Assembly (NCBI GenBank): GCA_947631015.1
Contig: CANRJS010000014.1
Span: forward strand, 1-50,772
Length of the DNA stretch: 50,772 nt
DNA from: an uncultured Clostridia bacterium
GTDB taxonomy: Bacteria > Bacillota > Clostridia > Oscillospirales > JAAYOS01
Direction: 5' to 3'
The notes under the pieces were generated by a model, which ran no database searches, was not told the DNA's origin, and worked only from the letters and a program-made list of their open reading frames with translations. Position 1 is the stretch's first letter; each line of letters starts with the position of its first letter. Positions 8,058 through 17,186 of the stretch are shown one piece after another. The position numbers were made by a program, and so were the translations under genes.

Positions 8058-10421
8058 ATGCAAAACAACCCCATGATTTGCAGCAGATGCAAGAAAAATA
8101 TAGCCACGATATTCGTCACGCGAGTCGAGAACGGCGAGCAGAAGAACGAGGGCCTCTGCCTGAAATGCGCAAAGGAGCTCGGTATACGCCTGCCGGACGA
8201 CGCGCTGAAGCAGATAGACCAGATGATAGAGCAACTCGGTATCACTCCGGAGGAATTTGAACAGGCGCAGAACGAGATGATGGGTATGCTCTCCGAGCAG
8301 CAGCAGCACGACCATGACGGCGACGGTGACGGCGGCGACGGGGATAAGGACGAGGGGAGGACGGCGACCTTCCCGTTCCTTGACCGCCTATTCGGCGCGA
8401 ACGGCGGGGAGCCGCCCGCGCCGCAGCCCTTCCCCGGCGGAGACGGGAGCTCCGCGCGGAGCGAGAAGCGCTCAAAGCAGGACAGGAACCGCAAGTTCCT
8501 CGATTCATACTGCATATCCCTCACCGGCAAGGCCGCCGAGGGAAAGCTTGACCGCGTAGTCGGCAGAGAGACCGAGATAGAGCGCGTCACGCAGATACTC
8601 AACCGCCGTCAGAAGAACAACCCCTGTCTCATCGGCGAGCCGGGCGTCGGCAAGACCGCCATAGCGGAGGGCCTCGCGCAGCGCATCGTCGACGGTGACG
8701 TGCCGGACAAGCTGAAAAGCAAGGAGGTATACCTTCTTGACCTCACGGCGCTCGTCGCGGGAACGCAGTTCCGCGGACAGTTCGAGAGCCGCATGAAGGG
8801 TCTCATAGACGAGATAAAGCGTCTCGGGAACATCATCCTGATGATAGACGAGGTACACAGCATCGTCGGCGCGGGGGACGCGGAGGGTTCGATGAACGCC
8901 GCGAACATCCTCAAACCCGCCCTCTCGCGCGGCGAGATACAGGTGATAGGCGCGACGACGTTTGCCGAGTACCGCAAGCACATCGAGAAGGACACCGCGC
9001 TCGAACGGCGCTTCCAGCCGGTCACGGTGAGCGAGCCGTCCGTGGACGAGACGGTGGAGATAATCAAGGGCATCGCCCACTATTACAGCGACTTCCACGG
9101 CGTGAAGATAAGCGACTACGTCGCGCGGGAGGCCGCCGTCCTCAGCGAGCGGTACATCACCGACCGCTACCTGCCTGACAAGGCGATAGATCTCATCGAC
9201 GAGGCGTGCAGTGAAGTGAACCTCAAGAGCCCCGTCATAAACGAGCGCGACAGGCTCCGCCGCGAGCTTGACTCGATAGTCGATGAGCGCCTGAAGCTCG
9301 ACGCCGCCGCCGCGAGCGGCAAGACCCCGGCGGACGCGCAGGAGAGCTACCAGCGCCTTGCCATGCTTCGCAGCCGCGAGCTCCAGATAAACGCGCGGAT
9401 AGCCGACCTTGAGCAGAACCTGCCCTCGCTCGGCGTGGAGGACCTCGCGCGGGTGATAGAGCTGTGGACGAAGATACCAGCGTCCTCGATTCAGGAGGCC
9501 GAGTTTGAGAAGCTGAAGGATCTCGACAAGCGCCTCCGTTCGAGGATAGTCGGTCAGGACGAGGCGATAGACGCCGTCGCGCGCGCCATACGGCGCGGAC
9601 GCGTCGGCATCTCCGCCAAGCGCAAGCCGGTGAGCTTCATATTCGTCGGACCCACCGGCGTCGGCAAGACCGAGCTTGTGAAATGCCTCGCGCGCGACCT
9701 CTTTGACTCGCCGGAGAGCCTTATCCGCCTCGACATGAGCGAGTTTATGGAAAAGCATTCCGTCAGCCGCATAGTCGGCGCGCCTCCGGGATACGTCGGC
9801 TACGACGAGGCGGGCCAGCTCACCGAGAAGATACGCCGCAAGCCCTACTCCGTCGTGCTGTTTGACGAGATAGAAAAGGCCCATCCCGACGTGATGAACA
9901 TCCTCCTGCAGATACTCGACGACGGACGGATAACCGACGCGCACGGCAAGGAAGTCAACTTCGAGAACACCGTCATCATCATGACCTCGAACGCCGGAAG
10001 CGACCGCAAGGGGAGCGGCTCGGTCGGATTTGACCGCAGCTTCAACGAGCAGTCCCGCGAGCGCGCGATGAAGGCGCTCGGCGAGATAATGCGCCCCGAG
10101 TTCATCAACCGCGTTGACGAGGTCGTGGTATTCAACCAGCTCTCCGAGGAGGACTTCTCGCACATAGTCCGCATAATGCTCGGCGACCTCAGAGATTCGA
10201 TGAAGGAGCGCGAAATGACGCTCGAGTGGAGCGCGGATGTGGAGCGGTGGCTCGTCGCGAAGAGCTACTCTCTCACCTACGGCGCGCGCAACCTCCGCCG
10301 CCTCATACAGAAGGAGGTCGAGGACGCGCTCGCAACGGCGCTCATCGACAACTACGACCGCAATGTCCGCGGCTTTAAGCTCGACGTCGCGGAGGACAAA
10401 ATAACCGTCGAAATACAGTAA
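8058..10421 (+). CDS. clpE: ClpE-like AAA+ unfoldase (Clp protease ATPase subunit)
   Basis: A 787-residue Hsp100 chaperone that would unfold damaged proteins and feed them to ClpP. The N-terminus carries a four-cysteine zinc site (C8, C11, C34, C37), the mark of ClpE rather than ClpC. There is no Clp-N repeat domain. A low-complexity His/Asp/Gly-rich linker follows (about residues 80-100). AAA domain 1 has Walker A GEPGVGKT (about 193) and [10 protein letters not shown] short coiled M-domain follows (about 395-460). AAA domain 2 has GPTGVGKTE (about 532) and [12 protein letters not shown]. The VGF loop (about 656-658) is the tripeptide expected to dock ClpP. ATG 8058 is chosen over an upstream TTG; the ribosome site is weak (AAGGA, 12 bases). 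No CtsR operator or mcsA/mcsB genes are adjacent. Confidence 0.88.
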   Translation: MQNNPMICSRCKKNIATIFVTRVENGEQKNEGLCLKCAKELGIRLPDDALKQIDQMIEQLGITPEEFEQAQNEMMGMLSEQQQHDHDGDGDGGDGDKDEGRTATFPFLDRLFGANGGEPPAPQPFPGGDGSSARSEKRSKQDRNRKFLDSYCISLTGKAAEGKLDRVVGRETEIERVTQILNRRQKNNPCLIGEPGVGKTAIAEGLAQRIVDGDVPDKLKSKEVYLLDLTALVAGTQFRGQFESRMKGLIDEIKRLGNIILMIDEVHSIVGAGDAEGSMNAANILKPALSRGEIQVIGATTFAEYRKHIEKDTALERRFQPVTVSEPSVDETVEIIKGIAHYYSDFHGVKISDYVAREAAVLSERYITDRYLPDKAIDLIDEACSEVNLKSPVINERDRLRRELDSIVDERLKLDAAAASGKTPADAQESYQRLAMLRSRELQINARIADLEQNLPSLGVEDLARVIELWTKIPASSIQEAEFEKLKDLDKRLRSRIVGQDEAIDAVARAIRRGRVGISAKRKPVSFIFVGPTGVGKTELVKCLARDLFDSPESLIRLDMSEFMEKHSVSRIVGAPPGYVGYDEAGQLTEKIRRKPYSVVLFDEIEKAHPDVMNILLQILDDGRITDAHGKEVNFENTVIIMTSNAGSDRKGSGSVGFDRSFNEQSRERAMKALGEIMRPEFINRVDEVVVFNQLSEEDFSHIVRIMLGDLRDSMKEREMTLEWSADVERWLVAKSYSLTYGARNLRRLIQKEVEDALATALIDNYDRNVRGFKLDVAEDKITVEIQ

Positions 10422-10427
10422 ATAAGG

Positions 10428-10451
10428 AAACGTGCCCCTGCGGGCACGTTT
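10428..10451 (+). terminator. Terminator after clpE
   Basis: A perfect 10-bp stem (10428-10437 with 10442-10451) closes a CTGC loop and ends in TTT, starting 7 bases after the clpE stop. The T-run is short, so termination may be partial. Confidence 0.7.
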
Positions 10452-10493
10452 CTCATAAGCATCCGCCTTGCGGCGGAATAAGGGGGTTTAGCG

Positions 10494-12473
10494 ATGAAGA
10501 AGATAGTTTCCGACACGTTTGCCGAGTTCCGCTACCCGAGCATGCCCGGTTTCTCACCGGACGGCAAGATGCTCGCGTATGTGGAGAGCGGCGTTTCCAG
10601 GGAGGAGAACAAGTACTTCGGCGACATTCACGTCGTCAACGTCTTAAGCGGCGAGGAGCGCCGCCTCACCGGCTCGGGGGACGCGCGCAGTTACGTCTGG
10701 ACGAAAGCGGGAAAGCTGCTTTTTTCCGCGATGAGGGATGAGAAGCTGAAGAAGCGCGCCGAGGCGGGCGAACCGCTCACGGCGTTCTACGAGATAGACC
10801 CGTTGGGCGGCGAAGCGACGCTCGCGTTTACGCTGCCGCTCTCGGGCGCGAGTCTCCGTCCGATAGACGGGGACAGGTACCTCGTCTCGGCGACGTATGA
10901 CAACACGCTCCCCGACCTCTCCGGCATGAGCGTGGAGGAGAAGGAAAAGACGCTTCGCGAGCGGCGCGAGTCGCCCTGCGACGTACTCACGGAGTATCCC
11001 TTCTGGGAGAACGGCGGCGGGTTCACGTCGGGACACCGGAGCCGCCTCTACATATTCAACCGCGCTTCCGGGGAGCTGAAGCCGATAACGGGGGAGTGGT
11101 TCGACCTCGCGGGCTATGCTCTCTCGCCGGACGGAAAGTCCGTCGTCTTCGGCGGCGGAGAGTGGCGCGACTACACAAGCTACACCGAGAAGACCGGGCT
11201 TTTCCTCTGCGATCTCAAGACGTTGAAGACCCGCGAGCTGCTCGGCGCGGGACGCTTCTATCTGTCCGGCTTCGACTTCCTTGACGCAGGCACGCTCATC
11301 ATGTGCGCCGGGGACGGCGCCGCGCTCGAGACCGGCGATTTCTACACTCTCTCGCTGGACTCCGGCGAGTGCCGCAAAATAGCCGACAACGACCACAGCG
11401 TCGGCTACGGCTCTGTCGGAAGCGACGCGCGCGTCGGCGGCGGACGCGGCGCGAAGGTCGTCGACGGAAGCTGGTACTTCATCTCCGCGCGCGGAGACGG
11501 CAGCGAGCTCTGCGTCATACGTCCGGACGGACGCCTCGCGGACGGCCTCACGCCGGAGGGCGCGTGCGACTGCTTCGACATAGCGGACGGACACCTCGCC
11601 TTCTGCGGTCTCTACGGCGACAAGCTCTCCGAGCTCTACCTTGACGGCAGGGCGGTGACCGATTACAGCGCGGCGCTCTCGGAGTACGACGTCCGCACGC
11701 CGGAAAAGCACGTCTTTACCGCGTCGGACGGGTACGAGATACACGGCTGGGCGATGACGCCCGCGGGCTACACGCCGGGAAAGAAATATCCCGCGATACT
11801 GCACATCCACGGTGGACCGCGCACCACATTTGACGGGGTGTTCCACCACGAGATGCAGGTATGGGCAAACGCCGGGTACTTCGTGTTCTTCTGCAACCCG
11901 CGCGGCTCGGACGGCCGCGGGGACGACTTCGCGGATATATGGGGCAAGTACGGCTCGGTGGACTACGCGAACATAATGGAGTTTGCCGATTTGATGCTTG
12001 AGAAGTATCCGGATGCCGACGCGGAGCGCTTCGGCGTCACCGGCGGCAGCTACGGCGGCTTCATGACGAACTGGATAATCGGCCACACGAACCGCTTCGC
12101 GTGCGCCTGCTCGCAGCGCTCCATAGCGAACTGGACTAGCTTCGAGCACACGACGGACATAGGCATACCGTTCACCGAGACGAATCATCTCACGGCGACG
12201 AGGGAGAACGTCTCGGCGCTGTGGGACTTCTCGCCGCTGAAGTATGCGCCGAACTGCGTCACGCCGACGCTCTTTATCCATTCCGACTCGGACTACCGCT
12301 GCTGGATGGTCGAGGGACTTTCGATGTACACCGCCCTCAAGCGGAACGGGTGCGACGCGAAGCTCTGCCTGTTCAAGGGCGAGAATCACGACCTCAGCCG
12401 CACTGGACGCCCGAAGAGCCGCATCCGCCGGATGGACGAGATACTCGCGTGGTTCGATAAGTATCTGAAATAG
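10494..12473 (+). CDS. S9 family serine peptidase (acylaminoacyl-peptidase/prolyl oligopeptidase type)
   Basis: A 659-residue cytoplasmic peptidase with no signal peptide. The N-terminal two-thirds carries repeated propeller-like strands (FSPDGKMLAYVESG, LSPDGKSVVFGGG). The C-terminal alpha/beta-hydrolase domain has the oxyanion/HGG segment ILHIHGGPRTTF and the nucleophile elbow GGSYGGF (Ser about 519). The likely Asp is in IHSDSDYRCW and the His in GENHDLSR. This layout is that of S9C-type oligopeptidases, which trim short peptides or N-acylated amino acids. A good AGGGGG site lies 7 bases before ATG 10494. It is separated from clpE by a terminator and followed directly by a hairpin-rich repeat. 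Confidence 0.88.
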   Translation: MKKIVSDTFAEFRYPSMPGFSPDGKMLAYVESGVSREENKYFGDIHVVNVLSGEERRLTGSGDARSYVWTKAGKLLFSAMRDEKLKKRAEAGEPLTAFYEIDPLGGEATLAFTLPLSGASLRPIDGDRYLVSATYDNTLPDLSGMSVEEKEKTLRERRESPCDVLTEYPFWENGGGFTSGHRSRLYIFNRASGELKPITGEWFDLAGYALSPDGKSVVFGGGEWRDYTSYTEKTGLFLCDLKTLKTRELLGAGRFYLSGFDFLDAGTLIMCAGDGAALETGDFYTLSLDSGECRKIADNDHSVGYGSVGSDARVGGGRGAKVVDGSWYFISARGDGSELCVIRPDGRLADGLTPEGACDCFDIADGHLAFCGLYGDKLSELYLDGRAVTDYSAALSEYDVRTPEKHVFTASDGYEIHGWAMTPAGYTPGKKYPAILHIHGGPRTTFDGVFHHEMQVWANAGYFVFFCNPRGSDGRGDDFADIWGKYGSVDYANIMEFADLMLEKYPDADAERFGVTGGSYGGFMTNWIIGHTNRFACACSQRSIANWTSFEHTTDIGIPFTETNHLTATRENVSALWDFSPLKYAPNCVTPTLFIHSDSDYRCWMVEGLSMYTALKRNGCDAKLCLFKGENHDLSRTGRPKSRIRRMDEILAWFDKYLK

Positions 12474-12474
12474 G

Positions 12475-12853
12475 TTCGCGGGAAATCGTGGGCGCGGATT
12501 TTATCCGCGCCCTTACCAATTTTCCGCGAAGCCGCCGGACAAGGCTCAGCCTTGCTGACGGCATGCGCTCCGCTTACGCGCCGAGTTTTCCGCCTACGGC
12601 GGAAAATCGACGTATTCCCACGCGGTCGGCGACCGCGTGGGAGCCCTTCCAATTGAAATGCTCGGCGGAATGAATTCCGCCTGCGCGAAGTTGGCGGCTT
12701 TGCCGCCAACTTCAACCGCGCGAACCGGCGCGGAAACGGCTTCGCCGTCTTCGACGCGCGCTCCGCGAGAAGTGTTTTTTCCGCCGCGCATGTCGCCGGA
12801 AAAAACGGATTTGACTCTATTTCGCCGCTTACGCGGCGAAACTCTGCGAGGCT
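12475..12853. repeat. Dispersed modular hairpin repeat, copy 1
   Basis: About 380 bases starting one base after the S9 peptidase stop codon. It contains a chain of inverted repeats: 12475-12530 (outer TTCGCGG/CCGCGAA around an inner 10-bp hairpin at 12490-12512), 12531-12562, 12617-12641 (11-bp stem), 12664-12681, 12687-12713 (12-bp stem), 12775-12805 and 12820-12841. The same order of elements occurs in copy 2 at 49441-49781. Best-conserved parts are 12641-12663 and 12682-12735. No credible protein is encoded on either strand. It lies between convergent genes. Function unknown; candidates are a structured RNA or 3' UTR element, a non-autonomous mobile repeat, or a nucleoid-protein binding cluster. 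Confidence 0.85.
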
Positions 12854-12875
12854 GATGATAGGTTGTGGCAACACA

Positions 12876-12906
12876 AAAGGAGCGGGGCTTGATGCCCCGC
12901 TCCTTT
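12876..12906 (-). terminator. Terminator of the cotJ operon (probably bidirectional)
   Basis: A perfect 13-bp stem (12876-12888 with 12894-12906) closes a 5-base loop. Read on the minus strand it is followed by TTTTGTGTTG, and on the plus strand by CGTTG only, so it fits best as the end of the cotJ transcript. It sits 48 bases beyond the cotJC stop. Confidence 0.8.
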
Positions 12907-12954
12907 CGTTGATGGCTCTGTCCTTGTGGGTCGTACCGCAGCAGCCGGAAAAGC

Positions 12955-13560
12955 TCACTTCACCGGACGGTCGAACGACGGGTTGAACGCGTAGAAGTTG
13001 CGGCTGTTCAGCCTGTCGGTCGTGTTGCGGAGAGCCTCGCCGAAGCGCTGGAAGTGAACTATTTCGCGCTCGCGCAGGAAGCGTATCGGGTCGATGACGT
13101 CCGGGTCGTCCACCATGCGGAGGATGTTGTCGTAAGTTACCCGCGCTTTCTGCTCGGCCGCGAGGTCCTCCGTGAGGTCGGCTATCGTGTCGCCCTTGAC
13201 GCCGATGAACGCAGCCGTGAACGGAGTGCCGCTCGCCGCCTGCGGGTAGACGCCCGCGGTGTGGTCGACGAAATAGGTGTCAAAGCCCGCCTTCTTTATC
13301 TCCTCGTCCGACATGCAGCGGGTGAGCTGGTGGACTATCGCGCCTATCATCTCCATGTGCGCGAGCTCCTCGGTGCCGATGTCGGTGAGCAGTCCCTTCA
13401 GGTCGGCGTAGGGCATGGAGAAGCGCTGGCTCAGATAGCGCATGCTCGCCGCGAACTCGCCGTCGGGACCGCCGTACTGACTGATGATGAATTTTGCGAG
13501 CGCCGGGTTCGGATTTTTTATCTTTACCGGGTACTGGAGCGTCTTTTCGTATTCAAACAT
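12955..13560 (-). CDS. cotJC: Spore coat protein CotJC (manganese-catalase family)
   Basis: A 201-residue ferritin-like four-helix protein of the Mn-catalase/CotJC family found in the inner spore coat of endospore formers. Metal-ligand positions are visible as the Glu of PDGEFAAS, the Glu and His of GTEELAHMEM, a Glu in LAAEQKAR and the Glu/His of REREIVHFQRF. Length is normal for CotJC and shorter than true Mn catalases, which have a C-terminal extension. ATG 13560 is preferred over in-frame upstream codons because it overlaps the stop of the upstream gene as TAATG, a coupling arrangement. A catalase activity is possible but unproven. Transcription by a sporulation sigma factor is expected; I could not identify the promoter. 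Confidence 0.93.
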   Translation of the reverse strand: MFEYEKTLQYPVKIKNPNPALAKFIISQYGGPDGEFAASMRYLSQRFSMPYADLKGLLTDIGTEELAHMEMIGAIVHQLTRCMSDEEIKKAGFDTYFVDHTAGVYPQAASGTPFTAAFIGVKGDTIADLTEDLAAEQKARVTYDNILRMVDDPDVIDPIRFLREREIVHFQRFGEALRNTTDRLNSRNFYAFNPSFDRPVK

Positions 13561-14030
13561 TATATGTCCCTCCTGCCAAGTTCCCACGGCCACGGGTCGT
13601 CAATCCAGTCGTAGCTGTCCGAGCAGACGACGTCCTGCTTGGAGAGCGGACCGAACCGCTTCACATACTCCTCACGCTTCTCACGGTACGCCTTCTGATA
13701 GGCGCGCAGGAGCGCGAGAGCTTCGCGGTCGGAGCAGTGAGTGTCGAGATAGAGGCTGAGCTCGGTGATACTGAAGTGGAGCGCCTGAAGCTCCCCGAGG
13801 GGAGTCATTCTCACCGGTCGGACGTTGTAGTTGTTCCCGAGAGGCAGCTCGAGACCGGGGTAGAGCGTGCCGCGCGAGAGCGCCGCGCCCGGCTCGAACT
13901 TCGCGGAGCCTTGCCGCTGCATCGGGGTGTAGGTCATGGCTATGACCGCCTCCTGCGGAAGGTCGCCGATATCCGCGCCCGAACGCGGCCGGCGCTCGGG
14001 CATCTGCATTAGCAGCTTGTCGTAATCCAT
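13560..14030 (-). CDS. cotJB: CotJA-CotJB fusion spore coat protein
   Basis: A single 156-residue frame joins two coat proteins that are usually separate genes. Residues about 29-67 (IAMTYTPMQ through FEPGAALSRGTLYPGLELP) match the short CotJA motif. Residues about 76-151 (LQALHFSITELSLYLDTH, then FGPLS and DDPWPWE) match CotJB. Bacillus CotJA and CotJB are about 80-90 residues each, so the fused protein is slightly shorter than their sum. The order JA-JB then JC is the standard cotJ operon order. ATG 14030 is the only sensible start; the stop overlaps the cotJC start. The role is spore coat assembly in the mother cell. The frame is uninterrupted, so this is not an obvious sequencing artefact. 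Confidence 0.9.
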   Translation of the reverse strand: MDYDKLLMQMPERRPRSGADIGDLPQEAVIAMTYTPMQRQGSAKFEPGAALSRGTLYPGLELPLGNNYNVRPVRMTPLGELQALHFSITELSLYLDTHCSDREALALLRAYQKAYREKREEYVKRFGPLSKQDVVCSDSYDWIDDPWPWELGRRDI

Positions 14031-14258
14031 TGTATACCGCCGTTTCTCCGCACCTTTCCTCTGCTCCCGCGCCGGTGCGGCTGTCGCGGGAGCGCCCGTA
14101 TCTGGTTCCGCTGTATAAATACGAGGGAAGCGGGCGAACTGTTACGGGGCGTGGAGCGGCGGAGACGCCGCCGGGAGCCCGGGACGCGGCAAACCGTCCC
14201 TTGCACGACGAATTTTCCGCAAAATTCACAGTTTGTACTTTTCTTCGCGGCGGGTTTG

Positions 14259-14267
14259 TGGTATGAT
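14259..14267 (+). promoter_or_regulatory. Extended -10 promoter for the 14302 gene
   Basis: TG-G-TATGAT (14259-14267) is an extended -10 element 34 bases before the start codon. No good -35 is seen at the right distance. The divergent cotJ operon starts at 14030; the gap 14031-14301 shows no other clear gene or sporulation promoter. Confidence 0.5.
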
Positions 14268-14301
14268 TACAATAAAGACAGTTTTTTGCGGAGGTACAGC
14301 T

Positions 14302-14982
14302 ATGCCTGACAACACAAATCTTCCGGAAAAGAACGACTGGGCCGACCGAAACGAGAAGCCGACGCAGTGGGGCGCGCGTATTGACGACGCGTCCCGCGCC
14401 GAGGCGCGCCGCACGCGCAGGGGGCCGCAGATATTCAACATCATCGGCGCGCACATCATCGGCGCGTTCCTGACGTTCCTTGTGATGAACGTTCTCGGAC
14501 TCGTGATAAGCGAGACTGTGGCGACGGTCATCGGCTACGCCGTCGGTATATTCAGCTTCACCGCCGTCACCTACATCGAGGGGTGGCACGCGGGCGAGCG
14601 AGACGTCAACATGATGAACTACGGTCACATACCGCGCGACAAATTCCGGGGGCTCAAGTGTGCCATGATAGCCGAGAGCGTCGGAATGCTGTTCGCGGTG
14701 CTGATGATGGCGCACGGCTTTGTCGTGCTCTCTCAGCGCGCGCAGGGGCTCGACCCGCTCATGCAGACCGGCATAAGCACCGTCATCCCGATAGTCTACC
14801 ACACGTTCTACATGCCGTTCCTGTTTGTACTGCAGAAGCTCGAGGATGTGTCGCCGCTGTTCTGCCTGCTCCCCGTAGTGATAGCGCCGGCGATATATCA
14901 CGTCGCCTACACCTTCGGGATGAAGCATTTTTCGATACTTGCAAGGCTCGTCTACAAGAAGCCGGAGCAGGAAAAGAAGTAG
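14302..14982 (+). CDS. Multi-pass membrane protein of unknown function
   Basis: A 226-residue protein I do not recognise. The N-terminal 45 residues are charged and hydrophilic (PDNTNLPEKNDWADRNEKP, then SRAEARRTRR). About five hydrophobic segments follow: residues 49-70, 72-93, 115-140, 155-178 and 190-212. Between the second and third is a conserved-looking loop YIEGWHAGERDVNMMNYGH with several His, Asp and Asn. ATG 14302 has GGAGG 7 bases upstream. It is divergent from the cotJ operon and lies 86 bases before cwlD, so a sporulation or envelope role is conceivable, but this rests only on position. Confidence 0.6.
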   Translation: MPDNTNLPEKNDWADRNEKPTQWGARIDDASRAEARRTRRGPQIFNIIGAHIIGAFLTFLVMNVLGLVISETVATVIGYAVGIFSFTAVTYIEGWHAGERDVNMMNYGHIPRDKFRGLKCAMIAESVGMLFAVLMMAHGFVVLSQRAQGLDPLMQTGISTVIPIVYHTFYMPFLFVLQKLEDVSPLFCLLPVVIAPAIYHVAYTFGMKHFSILARLVYKKPEQEKK

Positions 14983-15068
14983 AGCGGCGGCATGCTCCGC
15001 ACATAAAAAGCAAATTGCGGCGATTTTCTGACCGCCTCCCACATATTCTGTACGGGAGGCGGTTGGTG

Positions 15069-15722
15069 ATGAAAAGACTTATTTCGGCTGTTGTATCGGC
15101 ATTTGCGCTCGCGGCGGCGCTCGTGCGTCCCGCCGCGGCGTACACGCCCGTCATAGACGCGGGTCACGGCGGATTCGACGGCGGCGCGGTGAGCTCGAGC
15201 GGAGTGATAGAGAGCGGGCTGAACCTCGCCATTTCGCTCAAGACGGCGGCACTGTTTCGGCTGTTCGGCAAGGACCCCGTGCTCATTCGCGAGACCGACA
15301 CGGCGGTGGGGGACAGCGCAAAGTCGGGCAGGAGCGCCAAGGCTGCCGACCTGCGGCGGCGCGTCGAGATAGTGGAAGCGACGGAGGACGCGTTCCTTAT
15401 CAGCATACATCAGAACATGTTCGGGGACAGCCGGTACGGCGGAGCGCACATCTTCTACAAGGGCGACGAGGCAAAGCCGCTCGCGGAGGCGCTCCAGAGG
15501 AACGTCCGCAGCCAGCTCGACCCGGAAAACACTCGCGAAGCGAAGCCCGTCGCGGGCGACGTGTACCTGTTCCGAAAGATAACCTGCCCCGGGATACTCG
15601 CGGAGTGCGGATTCCTCTCCAACTCCCGCGACCTCGCGGAGCTCCAGGACGACGGGCACCAGAAAAAGCTCGCCTGCCTGCTCGTGAGCGGACTGCTCAC
15701 GCTCGAGAGCGGCGGGATGTGA
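15069..15722 (+). CDS. cwlD: N-acetylmuramoyl-L-alanine amidase CwlD-like (spore cortex)
   Basis: CwlD removes peptides from muramic acid so that muramic-delta-lactam can form in the spore cortex. The 217-residue protein has a signal peptide (residues 1-24, ending AAAA) and one Amidase_3 domain. Zinc ligands are His in DAGHGG and SIHQN and Glu in VIESGLN; the catalytic Glu is in LAECGFLSN. The segments RRRVEIVEA, GGAHIFYKG and LDPENTREAKPV match CwlD better than general cell-wall amidases. ATG 15069 has GGGAGG 7 bases upstream; the frame is open further 5' but overlaps the previous gene. With cotJ nearby this supports a spore former. Confidence 0.85.
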   Translation: MKRLISAVVSAFALAAALVRPAAAYTPVIDAGHGGFDGGAVSSSGVIESGLNLAISLKTAALFRLFGKDPVLIRETDTAVGDSAKSGRSAKAADLRRRVEIVEATEDAFLISIHQNMFGDSRYGGAHIFYKGDEAKPLAEALQRNVRSQLDPENTREAKPVAGDVYLFRKITCPGILAECGFLSNSRDLAELQDDGHQKKLACLLVSGLLTLESGGM

Positions 15723-15787
15723 CGCCGGCGCTCCGCGCCGTGACGTGAAAGAAAAACAGAAGTCAAAGCGCGAAAGGAAGATGTAAC

Positions 15788-17158
15788 TTGCCCGCATCGA
15801 AGGAAAAAACGCTGTTCTTCTGCTCGGAGTGCGGATACGAGACCTACAAGTGGTCGGGACGCTGTCCGAGCTGCGGAAAGTGGAACACGCTCGTCGAGAG
15901 CACGGTCGTCACCGGCCCCGCACCGAAGCACGCGGTCACAGCGCCCGCCGGGCGTGAGAACAACGTCATGCGCCTCTCGGAGGTGTCGGAGGAGAGCGAG
16001 CCGCGCTTCTCGACGGGGCTCGGGGAGCTCGACCGCGTGCTCGGCGGAGGTGCGGTGCAGGGAAGCCTCGTGCTCGTGGGCGGCGAGCCGGGCGTCGGCA
16101 AGTCGACACTGCTGCTCCAGATATGCGCCTCGCTCTGCCTTGAGCGGAGGGTGCTCTACGTCTCGGGCGAGGAGAGCATCCGCCAGATAGGCATGCGGGC
16201 GCGCCGCCTCGGCGTCGCGGGGGACAACCTCTCCGCGCTCTCCGAAACAGACCTTGACAGAATAATCGACCTCGTCCGTGAGAACAGTCCGGACATACTT
16301 ATCGTAGATTCCATTCAGACGATGTTCCGCCGCTCGAACGCCTCCGCGCCGGGAAGCGTCAGCCAGATAAAGGACTGTACGCTCGCGCTTATGCAGCTTG
16401 CAAAGACCGACGGGGTGACGGTGTTCGTCGTTGGTCACGTCAACAAGGAGGGCTCGCTTGCGGGACCGAAGGTGCTCGAGCACACCGTCGACTGCGTGCT
16501 GAGCTTCGAGGGGGACAGGAACCTCATCCACAGGATACTCCGCGCCGAGAAGAACCGCTTCGGCTCGACAAACGAGATAGGCGTGTTCGAGATGACGGGG
16601 GAGGGCCTGCGCGAGATACCAAACCCGTCCGAGATGCTTCTCTCCGGCCGGCCGTCAAACGTCGCGGGCTCCTGCGTCGCATGCGTGATGGAGGGCTCGC
16701 GGCCGGTGCTCGCGGAGGTTCAGGCGCTCGTGACGCCCACCGCCTACGGCAATCCGAGGCGGATGAGCTCGGGACTTGCCTACGACCGCGCCGTCCTGAT
16801 GCTCGCGGTGCTCGAGCGCCGCGCGGGGCTGATAACCTCCAACCGGGACGCATACATAAACATCGTCGGCGGACTGAAGGTGGACGAGCCCGCCATAGAC
16901 CTCGCGACGGTGCTCGCGCTCGCGGGCGCGTTGCTCGACCGTCCCACCGGGGACGACCTCGCCGCGTTCGGCGAGGTAGGACTTGCGGGCGAGCTGAGAG
17001 GCGTCACCGCCGCAGAGCAGCGCCTCGCAGAGGTGCGCCGCCTCGGCTTCAAGCGGTGTGCGATGCCCGCGCGCGGCGCGAGGGACGTCCGCGTGCCGGA
17101 CGGCCTCGAGGTGATACGCGTGAGGACCGTGAGCGAGGCAATCAAGGAGCTTCTGTGA
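15788..17158 (+). CDS. radA: DNA repair protein RadA
   Basis: RadA (Sms) is a RecA-like ATPase that drives branch migration in recombinational repair. The 456-residue protein has an N-terminal four-cysteine zinc finger (C12, C15, C26, C29), Walker A GGEPGVGKST (Lys about 105), Walker B ILIVDSIQT, the RadA-specific KNRFG motif and a C-terminal Lon-protease-like domain (GGLKVDEPAIDLATVLALAGA). The start is TTG 15788, with AAAGGA 8 bases upstream; no ATG fits before the zinc finger. A small hairpin (15726-15740) separates it from cwlD. Confidence 0.97.
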   Translation: MPASKEKTLFFCSECGYETYKWSGRCPSCGKWNTLVESTVVTGPAPKHAVTAPAGRENNVMRLSEVSEESEPRFSTGLGELDRVLGGGAVQGSLVLVGGEPGVGKSTLLLQICASLCLERRVLYVSGEESIRQIGMRARRLGVAGDNLSALSETDLDRIIDLVRENSPDILIVDSIQTMFRRSNASAPGSVSQIKDCTLALMQLAKTDGVTVFVVGHVNKEGSLAGPKVLEHTVDCVLSFEGDRNLIHRILRAEKNRFGSTNEIGVFEMTGEGLREIPNPSEMLLSGRPSNVAGSCVACVMEGSRPVLAEVQALVTPTAYGNPRRMSSGLAYDRAVLMLAVLERRAGLITSNRDAYINIVGGLKVDEPAIDLATVLALAGALLDRPTGDDLAAFGEVGLAGELRGVTAAEQRLAEVRRLGFKRCAMPARGARDVRVPDGLEVIRVRTVSEAIKELL

Positions 17159-17186
17159 CAGATATTTTTTCTCTCGGAGGACGGAA

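Noticed and set aside
10644..12389. Long minus-strand open frame opposite the S9 peptidase
   Set aside because: Antisense shadow of a gene with intact catalytic motifs; no ribosome site or recognisable domain.
12386..12958. Minus-strand frame across repeat copy 1, with similar frames at 49319-49640 across copy 2
   Set aside because: The shared peptide stretches come from the DNA repeat itself; frames differ in length and order, lack ribosome sites and run into neighbouring genes.
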